In this document: positions 29,198-38,218 of the stretch, piece by piece | Numbering within the stretch: the stretch's first letter is position 1 | Layout: every line of letters begins with the position of its first letter | Assembly: GCF_002803845.1 (NCBI RefSeq) | Contig: NZ_CP024985.1 | Span: forward strand, 7,017,501-7,081,500 | Source: Streptomyces lavendulae subsp. lavendulae | Lineage (GTDB): Bacteria > Actinomycetota > Actinomycetes > Streptomycetales > Streptomycetaceae | Length of the DNA stretch: 64,000 nt | Reading direction: 5' to 3' | Notes under the pieces: model-generated | Seen by the model: only the letters and a program-made list of their open reading frames with translations | Told to the model about the DNA's origin: nothing | Databases searched by the model: none | Position numbers and translations under genes: made by a program

Positions 29198-29989
29198 TCA
29201 GAGCACCCTGCTGAGGAACTCCCGCGTCCGTGGGTGTTCGGGACGGTCCAGGACCCGTGCGGGCGGGCCCTGTTCGACGATGCGGCCCTCGTGGAGGAAG
29301 ACGATCTCGTCGGCCACCTCGCGGGCGAAACCGATCTCGTGGGTCACGATCACGAGGGTGGTCCCCCCGGTGGCCAGGTCCCTGATCACGGACAGCACCT
29401 CGCCGACCAGCTCGGGGTCGAGGGCCGAGGTGGGTTCGTCGAAGAGGATGACGCCCGGCCTCAGCGCCAGGGCCCGGGCGATGGCCACCCGCTGCTGCTG
29501 GCCGCCGGACAGCTGCCTCGGGTAGGCGCCGGTACGGTCCCCGAGCCCGACCCGTGTCAGCAGCTCCCGCGCCAGCGTCTGGGCCTGCTGCCGGGACAGC
29601 CGGCCCGTGGCCACGGGGGCGGCGGCCACGTTGTCCAGCAGGGTCAGGTGCGGGAAGAGGTTGAAGTTCTGGAAGACGAAGCCGATCCGGCTCCGCTGGG
29701 CGAGGATCGCGGACTCCCGCAGCTCCCTGAGCCGGTTCCCCTGCCGCCGGACGCCGATCGGCTCGCCGCCGATGCTGACGTGGCCGGCCTCCGGTTTCTC
29801 CAGGTGGTTCAGGACCCGCAGCAGGGTGGACTTGCCCGAGCCGGACCGCCCCAGGATCACGGTGACCGTGCCCGGGGCGACCGTCAGGCTCACCCCGTCG
29901 AGGACCCGTCGGCCGCCGAACCACTTGTGCACGCCGTGCACTTCGACGGCGGGGGGCCGCGCCGCGGCGGCGATGCCGGTCGTGGTCAT
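29198..29989 (-). CDS. ABC transporter ATP-binding protein, polar amino acid type
   Basis: A 263-residue ATPase: Walker A GRSGSGKS, Q-loop FQNFNLFPHLT, signature LSGGQQQRVAIARAL, Walker B VILFDEPTSALDPE, and H-switch THEIG. This is the GlnQ/TcyN-type. Its ATG overlaps the upstream permease stop (ATGA). Very similar in layout to the ATPase at 34996-35775. Confidence 0.93.
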   Translation of the reverse strand: MTTTGIAAAARPPAVEVHGVHKWFGGRRVLDGVSLTVAPGTVTVILGRSGSGKSTLLRVLNHLEKPEAGHVSIGGEPIGVRRQGNRLRELRESAILAQRSRIGFVFQNFNLFPHLTLLDNVAAAPVATGRLSRQQAQTLARELLTRVGLGDRTGAYPRQLSGGQQQRVAIARALALRPGVILFDEPTSALDPELVGEVLSVIRDLATGGTTLVIVTHEIGFAREVADEIVFLHEGRIVEQGPPARVLDRPEHPRTREFLSRVL

Positions 29990-30948
29990 CGTGCCGTCTC
30001 CTTCCGGAACCGGATCCGCAGGTCGCGCAAACCCGCCCGGGCCCGCTGGAGCGGCGTGGGCGCCACGGTGCGCAGCGCCCCGCGGGCGTAGTACCGCTCG
30101 ACGTAGAACTGCGCGACGGAGACCAGGCTGGTGAGGACCACGTACCAGACGGTCGCCACGAGCAGCAGCGGCACCACGTCGCCGGGGTAGGTGCCGGCCA
30201 GGTTCTGCACCGTGCCGAACAGGTCGAGCAGCGACACGTAGAAGACCAGCGAGGTGGCCTTGAGCAGGCCGATCAGCTGGTTGACGTAGGAGGGGACGAT
30301 CGAGCGGAGCGCCTGGGGGAAGACGATCCGGGCGAACCGGTACCGCCTGGGCAGGCCCAGGGCCGCCGCCGCCTCGTGCTGCCCCTGGTCGACCGACAGC
30401 ACACCGGCCCGGACGACCTCGGCCGCGTACGCCGCCTCGCACAGGCTCAGGCCGGCCACGGCGACGACGATGTCGGTGGCGAGCCGCGACTCGTCGAAGG
30501 TGAGGAAGGCGGGCCCGAACGGAATGCCGATGCCGAGGGTCGGATAGAGGGCGCCGAGGTTGTAGAGGAAGAGCAGGACGACGATCAGCGGCACGGAGCG
30601 GAACAGCCAGACGTACGTCCAGCTCACCGAGCGCAGCACCGGGCTGCCCGACAGCCTGCAGAGGGCGAGCAGGACCCCGCCGGCGAGGCCCAGGACCGCG
30701 CTGTACGCCGTCACCTGGAGGGTGATGAGCAGCCCGTCCAGCACGACCGGGCGGGCGAACCAGTAGGCGAAGCGGGCCCATTGGTAGAAGGGGTTGGTGA
30801 TCAGGCCGTGGGCGGCCTGAGAGACCAGCACCAGCACGACGAAGCCGGCGGCCCACCGCCCGGGCCGGCGGAGCGGGAGGACCCGCCCGTCCGGCCCGGG
30901 CGGCCCGGACGGGCGGGCGGGCGCGGAAAGGAGCAGCGATTCGGTCAA
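29986..30948 (-). CDS. ABC transporter permease, polar amino acid type (set 1)
   Basis: A HisM/GlnP-type permease with about 5 membrane segments; the EAA-like loop is DQGQHEAAAALGLPRRYRFARIVFPQALRS. The TTG at 30948 was chosen because GGAG lies nine bases upstream; an in-frame TTG at 31017 would add 23 residues. Downstream ATPase overlaps. A promoter lies at 31067-31096. Confidence 0.88.
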   Translation of the reverse strand: MTESLLLSAPARPSGPPGPDGRVLPLRRPGRWAAGFVVLVLVSQAAHGLITNPFYQWARFAYWFARPVVLDGLLITLQVTAYSAVLGLAGGVLLALCRLSGSPVLRSVSWTYVWLFRSVPLIVVLLFLYNLGALYPTLGIGIPFGPAFLTFDESRLATDIVVAVAGLSLCEAAYAAEVVRAGVLSVDQGQHEAAAALGLPRRYRFARIVFPQALRSIVPSYVNQLIGLLKATSLVFYVSLLDLFGTVQNLAGTYPGDVVPLLLVATVWYVVLTSLVSVAQFYVERYYARGALRTVAPTPLQRARAGLRDLRIRFRKETAR

Positions 30949-31066
30949 GGGGGAAACTCCAGCGGCTTCGACACGGCGCGGAATCGAAAAGCGGAAGAAG
31001 GGAGGTGAAGGGAACAAAGGCGGGACGGCGGAAATCGGGCGCCGGAATTCCCGTGGTCTGCGCCGT

Positions 31067-31114
31067 AAGCTAGGCAGCCCCGCGAAGGGGTGTCAACGGT
31101 CCCGATATCGGGAC
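31067..31114 (-). promoter_or_regulatory. Promoter with adjacent 16-bp palindrome for the LLM/ABC set 1 operon
   Basis: On the minus strand TTGACA (31091-31096), an 18-bp spacer and TAGCTT (31067-31072) form a good promoter. GTCCCGATATCGGGAC, a perfect palindrome at 31099-31114, sits two bases upstream of the -35 box, where an activator or repressor of this operon could bind. No matching regulator gene is in the window. Confidence 0.6.
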
Positions 31115-31202
31115 GGGCACGAGCGCGTCACCTTTTCATCCGCCGTACACACAATGCCTGTTGGTGAAATGAAACCGCCGCCGTGCAGGGTGCCCGAAGC
31201 GG

Positions 31203-32216
31203 TCAGCGGCCGCCCGGGGCGGTCACCGCGTGCAGCCGGGCCCGCAGGCCGGTGAGGCGTACGCGCAACCGCTGGAGCGGGGTGGGCGGCAGGCCGCGGG
31301 AGGTGCCGCGGGCGTAGTACCGCTCCACGTGGTACTGGCCCGCGCTCAGCACGGTGGTGACGGCGATGTACCAGAGGGTGGCCACCATCAGCAGCGGGAT
31401 GACCCGGTAGTTCTGGTTGTAGACGAGCTGCACCGAGTACAGCAGGTCGTGCACGGCCAGCACGCTGACGATGCTGGTGCCCTTGAGCGTGCCGATCAGC
31501 ATGTTCCCCGCGGTCGGCACGATCGAGCGCATCGCCTGCGGGACGACGATCCGGCGCAGGGTGCGGCTCCGGCTCAGGCCGAGCGCCTGCGCGGCCTCGG
31601 TCTGGCCGGGATCCACGGAGAGGATGCCGCCGCGCACCACCTCCGCCGCGTACGCCGACTCGTGCAGGGTCAGGCCGATGACGGCGGTGAGGGTCGGGCC
31701 GAGCAGGTTCACCGTCTGCACGGTGAAGAGCCGGGGTCCGTACGGCAGGCCCAGGGCGAGCGTGGGGTACAGGGCGCCGATGTTGAACCAGAAGAGCAGC
31801 TGCACCAGCAGCGGCGTGGACCGGAAGATCCACACGTAGCCCCAGCTCAGTGTCCGCAGGACCGGGTTGGCGGAGAGCCGCATCACCGCGAGCAGGGTGC
31901 CGAGGAGGAAGCCGAGCACCATCACCGCACCGGTGAGCCACAGGGTCAGCAGCAGTCCGTCGAGCACGGCGGAGGTGGTGAAGTACTGCCCCACCACCTC
32001 CCATTGGAAGGCTTCGTTGCGGACGACGGAGACCAGCACCATCGCGAGGACCAGCAGCGCGGCGGCAGCGGACAGCAGGCGGCCGACGTGCCGGCGCGGC
32101 ACGACCGGCGGCGCGTCGGCGCCGGGGGCGCCGGGTGGTCCGGGACGCTTCGGCGGGGATCCCGCGGGAGCGGCGGGGGTGGCGGGCACGTCGGAGACGT
32201 CGGAAGGGGTGGCCAT
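31203..32216 (-). CDS. ABC transporter permease, polar amino acid type (set 2)
   Basis: A 337-residue permease with an Ala/Pro-rich cytosolic N-terminus (about 45 residues), five membrane segments and loop DPGQTEAAQALGLSRSRTLRRIVVPQAMRS. Two permease genes but two ATPases and two binding proteins lie here; this one is the likely partner of the divergent set 2 (34028-35775), or forms a heterodimer with the first permease. Its ATG starts on the other side of the divergent control region from the leader peptide. Confidence 0.9.
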   Translation of the reverse strand: MATPSDVSDVPATPAAPAGSPPKRPGPPGAPGADAPPVVPRRHVGRLLSAAAALLVLAMVLVSVVRNEAFQWEVVGQYFTTSAVLDGLLLTLWLTGAVMVLGFLLGTLLAVMRLSANPVLRTLSWGYVWIFRSTPLLVQLLFWFNIGALYPTLALGLPYGPRLFTVQTVNLLGPTLTAVIGLTLHESAYAAEVVRGGILSVDPGQTEAAQALGLSRSRTLRRIVVPQAMRSIVPTAGNMLIGTLKGTSIVSVLAVHDLLYSVQLVYNQNYRVIPLLMVATLWYIAVTTVLSAGQYHVERYYARGTSRGLPPTPLQRLRVRLTGLRARLHAVTAPGGR

Positions 32217-32337
32217 GGGGGCACTCCGGGGAAGGGAGGGGGCGCGGACAGGGACGGCCGTCCGGCGGCAGGGCTCGCGAAAGCGCGGTATCTACTGGGG
32301 AGCCGCCTGCCGGGGGCCGGTGCTCGTGTCGTCACGC

Positions 32338-32363
32338 CCGCCCGCGTCCCTCAACGCGGGCGG
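32338..32363 (-). other. Hairpin in the leader of the set 2 permease
   Basis: CCGCCCGCG and CGCGGGCGG form a perfect 9-bp stem around an 8-base loop in the roughly 175-base leader of the permease mRNA. No T-tract. Confidence 0.4.
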
Positions 32364-32400
32364 AGGGGCTTGCACGCACGGCGCGGCCCCTCCGCCGTCG

Positions 32401-32431
32401 ATCGTATGCGCCGCCGGCCCGGCCGTGTCAA
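32401..32431 (-). promoter_or_regulatory. Promoter of the set 2 permease
   Basis: Minus-strand TTGACA at 32426-32431 with CATACG (17-bp spacer) or TACGAT (19-bp spacer) at 32401-32408. Confidence 0.55.
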
Positions 32432-32468
32432 CCACGCGCGGCCGGGCCGGGCGCGGGCGTCCACCGGC

Positions 32469-32508
32469 CGGTCCGTTGCTTGACGAAGGGCGGTCCGTGC
32501 TGTTCAAG
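32469..32508 (+). promoter_or_regulatory. Promoter of the leader peptide and sulfur operon, with direct repeats
   Basis: TTGACG at 32480-32485, a 17-bp spacer and TTCAAG at 32503-32508. CGGTCCGT occurs twice (32469-32476 and 32491-32498), exactly 22 bp apart and flanking the -35 box, so a regulator may bind there. The expected start is within a few bases of the ATG at 32516, making the leader peptide mRNA leaderless or nearly so. Confidence 0.5.
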
Positions 32509-32515
32509 TAGGCGC

Positions 32516-32596
32516 ATGAACGCCCATCAGCGTCGCCTCGTCTCGCGCGACTACATCGACTTCGGTCGGGTGTGGTCCGCGGCGTGTTGCGCCTGA
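32516..32596 (+). CDS. Putative cysteine-responsive leader peptide
   Basis: A 26-residue peptide, MNAHQRRLVSRDYIDFGRVW followed by SAACCA. The pattern (basic start, xDxxRVxSAACC end) is that of the actinobacterial putative leader peptides found before sulfur-assimilation genes. In mycobacteria their Cys codons at the end let ribosome stalling report cysteine shortage and switch on the downstream genes. A GC hairpin follows the stop. It precedes the SsuD-like monooxygenase gene by 250 bp. Confidence 0.82.
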   Translation: MNAHQRRLVSRDYIDFGRVWSAACCA

Positions 32597-32605
32597 TGCG
32601 GCAGC

Positions 32606-32623
32606 GGGCCGTCTGACCGGCCC
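32606..32623 (+). promoter_or_regulatory. Candidate attenuator hairpin after the leader peptide
   Basis: GGGCCG and CGGCCC pair around TCTGAC, 10 bases after the leader peptide stop, then pyrimidine-rich sequence. Its place fits attenuation by ribosome position, but the stem is short. Confidence 0.45.
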
Positions 32624-32846
32624 TTCCCTTCCCCACCCCTCCCTCGGCGGCCCGTCGCGCGCCCCGGTGGCGCGTTGCCGCCTCCCGGCGTTCCCGGCGC
32701 CCGTGTCGTCATGCCCGTGTCGTCCGCCGTCCGTTCCGTCCCGCGTTCTCACGACGTTCTCGTGACGCTCCCTCATGCGCCGCCGTGGCAACGGCCGTTC
32801 CGTCCTGCCCGCGCGCCCCGCTCCACCGCCCACGAAAGGCCTTCCC

Positions 32847-34031
32847 ATGCCCGTGGAATTCCTCGGCATCGCCGCCACCAACGACGGCTCCGAAACCACC
32901 GCGCGTTCCGGCGCGGCCTTCGACAAGGAGTACACGCTCCGGCTCGGCCGGGCGCACGAGGACCACGGCTGGGACCGTGTGCTCCTCGCCTACGGTTCCG
33001 GCTCCCCGGACCCGGCACCGGCGGCCGCGTACCTCGCGAGCAGACTGGACCGCCTCCAGATCCTGCTCGCCCACCGGCCCAACGTCTCCTACCCCACCTA
33101 CGCCGCCAAGACCTTCGCGACCCTCGACCAGATCAGCGAGGGCCGCCTGACCGTGCACTTCATCACCGGCGGCAACGACCACGAGCAGGGACGCGAGGGA
33201 GACACGCTCACCAAGGACGAGCGCTACGCCCGGACCCGCGAGTACATCCGGATCGTCAAGAAGATCTGGACCACCCGGGAGCCCTTCGACCACGAGGGCG
33301 AGCACTACCGCTTCCACGACTTCGTCAGCGACGTCTTCCCGGTCAGGCAGCCGCGCCCGGACGTCTCTTTCGGCGGTTCCTCGCCCGCCGCGTACGCGGC
33401 GGGAGGCGCCGAGGCCGACATCTACTGCCTCTGGGGGGAGCCGCTGGAGCAGACCGCCCGGCAGATCGAGGCCGTGAAGGCCGCCGCCGAGGCCGCGGGA
33501 CGCACCGAAGCGCCGCGCATCCAGGTCGCGTTCCGCCCGATCATCGCCCCGACCGAGGAACTGGCCTGGGAGAAGGCCCACCGCACCCTGGGCGCCATCC
33601 GGCAGCGCCGGCGGGCGGGCAGCCGCCCGGGCCCCCACCGCGACGGGGTCGCGCAGGCACCGGCACCCCAGAACGCCGGTTCCCAGCGGCTGCTCGCCAT
33701 CGCCGAGGCGGGGGAGCGCTACGACCGGGCGCTGTGGACCCCGACCGCCGCCGCCACCGGCGGCGCCGGGAACTCCAACGCGCTGGTCGGCACCCCGGAG
33801 ACGGTCGCCAGCGCGCTCCTTGACTACTACGACCTCGGGGTCGACATCCTGTCGGCCCGTGGCTACGACCTGCTGGGTGACGCGATCGACTTCGGCCGGT
33901 ACGTGATCCCGCTCGTCCGTGAGGAGGTCGCCAAGCGCGACGCCGCACGCGCGGCGGACCGTACCGCCGCCGCCGCGACCGCCACCGCCGCCCCGGACCT
34001 CGACCGGCCCCGTACGGCGGTGCGCGGATGA
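32847..34031 (+). CDS. SsuD-like flavin-dependent alkanesulfonate monooxygenase
   Basis: A 394-residue LLM-family monooxygenase with SsuD features: LLAHRPNVSYPTYAAKTFATLDQISEGRLTVHFITGG region, FGGSSPAAYAAGGAEADIYCLWGEP, and the C-terminal NALVGTPETVASALLDYYDLGVDILSARGYD. SsuD enzymes release sulfite from sulfonates using FMNH2. With a Cys leader peptide in front and an amino-acid-type importer behind, it should be used in sulfur starvation. No SsuE-like FMN reductase is in the window. ATG at 32847 with GAAAGG. Overlaps the binding-protein gene (ATGA). Confidence 0.88.
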   Translation: MPVEFLGIAATNDGSETTARSGAAFDKEYTLRLGRAHEDHGWDRVLLAYGSGSPDPAPAAAYLASRLDRLQILLAHRPNVSYPTYAAKTFATLDQISEGRLTVHFITGGNDHEQGREGDTLTKDERYARTREYIRIVKKIWTTREPFDHEGEHYRFHDFVSDVFPVRQPRPDVSFGGSSPAAYAAGGAEADIYCLWGEPLEQTARQIEAVKAAAEAAGRTEAPRIQVAFRPIIAPTEELAWEKAHRTLGAIRQRRRAGSRPGPHRDGVAQAPAPQNAGSQRLLAIAEAGERYDRALWTPTAAATGGAGNSNALVGTPETVASALLDYYDLGVDILSARGYDLLGDAIDFGRYVIPLVREEVAKRDAARAADRTAAAATATAAPDLDRPRTAVRG

Positions 34032-34995
34032 CCGCCGCAGTGCCCGCGCAGCGCAAGGGGACGGGCGCCCTGCTGCGCGCCGCCGTGGCCCTCGCCCTGC
34101 TGCCCCTGCTGGCGCTGACCGCCTGCGGCTCGGGCGGGGAGGCACCGCGGACGGCGGGCGCCCAGGCCGCCCCCGCACCGGACGACGACCCGGTCGCGGG
34201 CGTACGGACCGTGGACTCGATCGCCGCCCTGCTCCCCGCGGACGTCCGCGCGGCGGGCAGCCTGCGCGTCGGCAGCTCCGTCGGATCCCCGCCCGCGGCC
34301 TACTACCCGAACGGGCAGGACAAGCCGCCCGCCGGCCAGGACATCGAGATCGCCGACGCGGTGGCCAAGGTCCTCGGAGTGAGGCTGGAACGGCAGGAGG
34401 CCTCCTTCGAAACGATCCTGCCCGCACTCGGCAGCGGCAAGTACGACGTCGGCACAGGCAACTTCGGGGTCACCGCCGAACGCCTGAAGACCATCGACTT
34501 CGTCACCTACATCAACGACGGCCAGGGCTTCGCGGTCAGGACGGGCAGCACCGCGCTGACGGGACGGGTCACCGAACTGACCCGGCTGTGCGGACTGACC
34601 ATCGGCACCGGGGCCGGCACGACCTTCGAGAAGACCCTCACCGAGCAGCGGGGCGTGTGCGCGGCGGCCGGCCGGAAGCCGTACGAGGTGAAGGTCTTCT
34701 CCGAGACCGGGGCCGTCACCACCGCGCTGCAGCAGGGCCGGATCGACGTCGTCATGTCGACGATCAACGGGCTGCGGCACCAGGCCGCGCAGCCCGCCGC
34801 GCAGACCACCTTCCTCGGCGAGTACCACCGGCTCGACGTCGGCTTCGCCCTCAAGAAGGGCTCCCCGCTGGCACCGGCGCTCCAGGCCGCCGTCAACGAG
34901 CTGATCGGCAACGGGACCTACGCGCGGATCCTGAAGAAGTGGGGCACCACCGCCTCCGCGATCGACACCTCGCGGATCAACCCGCCCGAGCAGCG

Positions 34996-34999
<4 letters not shown>
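34028..34999 (+). CDS. ABC transporter substrate-binding lipoprotein (set 2)
   Basis: A 323-residue SBP_bac_3 protein with a signal peptide and lipobox LTAC at about residue 36. Contains IEIADAVAKVLGVRLERQEASFETILPALGSGKYDVGTGNFGVTAERL region and C-terminal VNELIGNGTYARILKKWG. Two cysteines at the GVCAAAG and LTRLCGL sites could form a disulfide. Translationally coupled to both neighbours by ATGA overlaps. Confidence 0.9.
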
Positions 35000-35775
<776 letters not shown>

Positions 35776-35803
35776 GGACGACGACGGCGCCCGCAGCCCC
35801 TGC

Positions 35804-36748
35804 CTACCCGACGTCGCCGAACGTCCACACGGCACGCGTGCCGGGGCCGACGACGAGGGTGGAGCGACCGATGCGTTCCACGTGGCGCTGCGCCACCGGA
35901 TGGTTGAGGGACATCTCCACCTGGCGCAGTCCCGCCCGCTCGCGCGCGACGGGGTCCAGCCGGACGGTGGTGCCGCCGCCCTGCGCCACGACGCCTCCGT
36001 CCGCGAGGTCCCGTACGGCGAATCCGCCCGCCCGGAGCAGGGGCACCGTGTTGGCCAGGTCGCCGGCGGTGACCGCGATGCGGATCGAGGTCACGTCCCG
36101 CATCAGGTGGTCGCGGTAGCCGTCGGACAGGTAGCGCTCCCGGCCGACGTCACCCGGACGGGCCGCCGGCTCGGTGTTCGCGCGCGGGTCGGCGAAGTAC
36201 TCCGGCAGGTACTCCATGCCCCAGGCCCCGAAGGCGTCGTAGCGGTCGGTGGTGAAGACCGCGTCGAACCACGGGACGGGGACGCCGTCGCCGAAGTCGC
36301 GGGTCTGGCGGAAGGTGACGGGGGCGGGGACGCCCTGGTCGCGCAGCCGCTGCGTGACGGTGGCGAGGTCACCGGCGGTCTCGGCCGAGATCCCCGTCCC
36401 GGCGGCGCCCAGCGTCCCGTCCTGGCCGGGGACGTCACCGACCCCGAACAGTTCGAGGTAGGTCTCGCGCCCCGTCAGGTAGCGGCCGGTCCAGGTCTGC
36501 CCGCCCGTACCGGTGGTGGTGCGGACCTGGAAGTTCGCGAAGTCCCGCAGGTAGGCCGAGTGCTCGATGGCATCGGCGGTCTCCCGGTCGAGGACCCCGT
36601 AGGCGTGGTTGAAGAAGAGCAGTTGCCGGCCCGTCGGCGACCCGTCGTCCCGGGCCGGCGCGGCGCCGGAGGCACCGGCCGCCAGGCCGGTCAGGGTCAG
36701 GGTCAGGGCGAGGACCATGAGCGTGCGTAACGTACGGCGAAGCGACAT
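35804..36748 (-). CDS. DUF5829 secreted protein
   Basis: A 314-residue protein with a Sec signal peptide (MSLRRTLRTLMVLALTLTLTGLAAGASGA, cleavage near residue 31). The mature part (LLFFNHAYGVLDRETADAIEHSAYLRDFANFQVRT region, GRETYLELFG) matches the DUF5829 family from memory; function unknown, possibly VOC/glyoxalase-like from its LELFG and NHP patterns. The ATG at 36748 was preferred to more upstream starts because the signal peptide begins there. Confidence 0.78.
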   Translation of the reverse strand: MSLRRTLRTLMVLALTLTLTGLAAGASGAAPARDDGSPTGRQLLFFNHAYGVLDRETADAIEHSAYLRDFANFQVRTTTGTGGQTWTGRYLTGRETYLELFGVGDVPGQDGTLGAAGTGISAETAGDLATVTQRLRDQGVPAPVTFRQTRDFGDGVPVPWFDAVFTTDRYDAFGAWGMEYLPEYFADPRANTEPAARPGDVGRERYLSDGYRDHLMRDVTSIRIAVTAGDLANTVPLLRAGGFAVRDLADGGVVAQGGGTTVRLDPVARERAGLRQVEMSLNHPVAQRHVERIGRSTLVVGPGTRAVWTFGDVG

Positions 36749-36861
36749 GGGGCAGATCGTAGGTCGTGGAACGTTTGTTCGCCCGCCTTTACGGGCGCGC
36801 GCGGACGTGCCGCGCACGGTGACCGCTCGTACGCTGAAGTGGAACGCTGGGAGGTAGGCCC

Positions 36862-38202
36862 ATGAACAGGCGCTGGGCGGCGCGTCTGGCCCTGGTGGCG
36901 GGCGTGGGGGCGGTCGCTGTGCTGGTCGTCTTCGCCGGGCTCGCGAGCCTCGTGCTCATGGCGGCCGCGTGGGCGGGCCTGGTGCTCACGGCCGCCGGTG
37001 CCTGGTGGATGCTCACCCACACCGGCTGGATCAGGGCGCTGGCCGTGCTGCTCATGGTCGCCGCGCCGCTCACCGTGCTGTACCTGTACTCCTCCGCCGG
37101 GCTGCTGTGGGTCGTGCTGGCCTCGCTCGGCCTGTGGGCGCTGGCCGTCCTCGCCGGCCGGGCCGCGCTGACCGAGGACTCCCCGCCGGGCATGCCGGAG
37201 CGGTCCGTCGGCCTGGCCGGGCGACCGTTCCTCATCATGAATCCGCGCTCGGGCGGCGGGAAGGTCGAGAAGTTCCGGCTCGCGGAGCGGGCCAGGGCCC
37301 TGGGCGCCGAGGTCGTCGTCCTGGACCCGGACCGGCACGAGGACGTGGCAGAACTCGCCCGGCGGGCCGTCGCGCGCGGGGCCGACCTCCTCGGCGTCGC
37401 GGGCGGCGACGGTACGCAGGCCCTGGTCGCCGACGTGGCCGCGGAGCACGACCTCCCCTTCGTGGTGATCAGCGCCGGGACCCGCAACCACTTCGCCATG
37501 GACCTCGGCCTGGACCGGCAGGACCCCTCCACCTGCCTGGAGGCGCTGACCGACCCGGTGGAACTGCGCATCGACCTCGGGCGCATCCACGCCGGAGAGC
37601 CGGCGGACGGGCGTCCGGGGCGCGTCTTCATCAACAACGCCTCGTTCGGCGTGTACGCGGAAGTCGTCCAGAGCCCCGCCTACCGCGACGACAAGGCCCG
37701 CACCATCCTGGAGATGCTGCCCGATCTGCTGACCCGCCAGAGCGGCGCCCGGCTGAGCGTCCGGGCCGGCCCGCTGACCACGGACGGCCCCCAGGCCGTA
37801 CTGGTGAGCAACAACCCCTACCAGCGCGGCGACTCGGCGGGTCTGGGGCGCAGGGAGCGGCTGGACACCGGCGCACTCGGCGTGCTGTGCGTGGGTGTCG
37901 GCAACACCGCCGAGGCCACGGAACTCCTGCTGCGCGGCGGCCAGGGCCGCGGGCTGACCGAGGCCACCGCCCGCGAGGTCGTCGTGGACTGCGACGCCCC
38001 CGTCGTCGCGGTGGGCGTCGACGGCGAGGCCCTCTCGTTGCCCACCCCCGTGCGCTGCCGCATCGAACCCGGCGCCCTGCGCGTGCGGGTGCCCCGCGGC
38101 CGGCCCGGTGTGCCGCGCGCCGCGCCGCCGATGGACTGGCGGCGGGTGCGGCGGCTGGCCCTGACGATGGGGCGCTTCGCGGCGGGACGCGATCGCGCCT
38201 GA
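36862..38202 (+). CDS. Diacylglycerol kinase family protein with membrane domain
   Basis: A 446-residue protein: four hydrophobic segments in residues 8-105, then a lipid-kinase catalytic domain from about 123 (NPRSGGGKVEKF, GVAGGDGTQALVADVA, INNASFGVYAEVV). The GGDGT motif binds nucleotide in this family. It would phosphorylate a membrane lipid; the exact lipid is unknown. ATG with GGGAGG. Divergent from the DUF5829 gene. Confidence 0.9.
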   Translation: MNRRWAARLALVAGVGAVAVLVVFAGLASLVLMAAAWAGLVLTAAGAWWMLTHTGWIRALAVLLMVAAPLTVLYLYSSAGLLWVVLASLGLWALAVLAGRAALTEDSPPGMPERSVGLAGRPFLIMNPRSGGGKVEKFRLAERARALGAEVVVLDPDRHEDVAELARRAVARGADLLGVAGGDGTQALVADVAAEHDLPFVVISAGTRNHFAMDLGLDRQDPSTCLEALTDPVELRIDLGRIHAGEPADGRPGRVFINNASFGVYAEVVQSPAYRDDKARTILEMLPDLLTRQSGARLSVRAGPLTTDGPQAVLVSNNPYQRGDSAGLGRRERLDTGALGVLCVGVGNTAEATELLLRGGQGRGLTEATAREVVVDCDAPVVAVGVDGEALSLPTPVRCRIEPGALRVRVPRGRPGVPRAAPPMDWRRVRRLALTMGRFAAGRDRA

Positions 38203-38218
38203 TCCGCCCGGGAGGCGG

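Larger units (their letters stand above)
32217..32515. other. Divergent control region of the two LLM/ABC sets
   Basis: 299 bp holding a leftward promoter, a leader hairpin and the rightward promoter of the leader peptide. No credible gene of its own. Confidence 0.6.
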
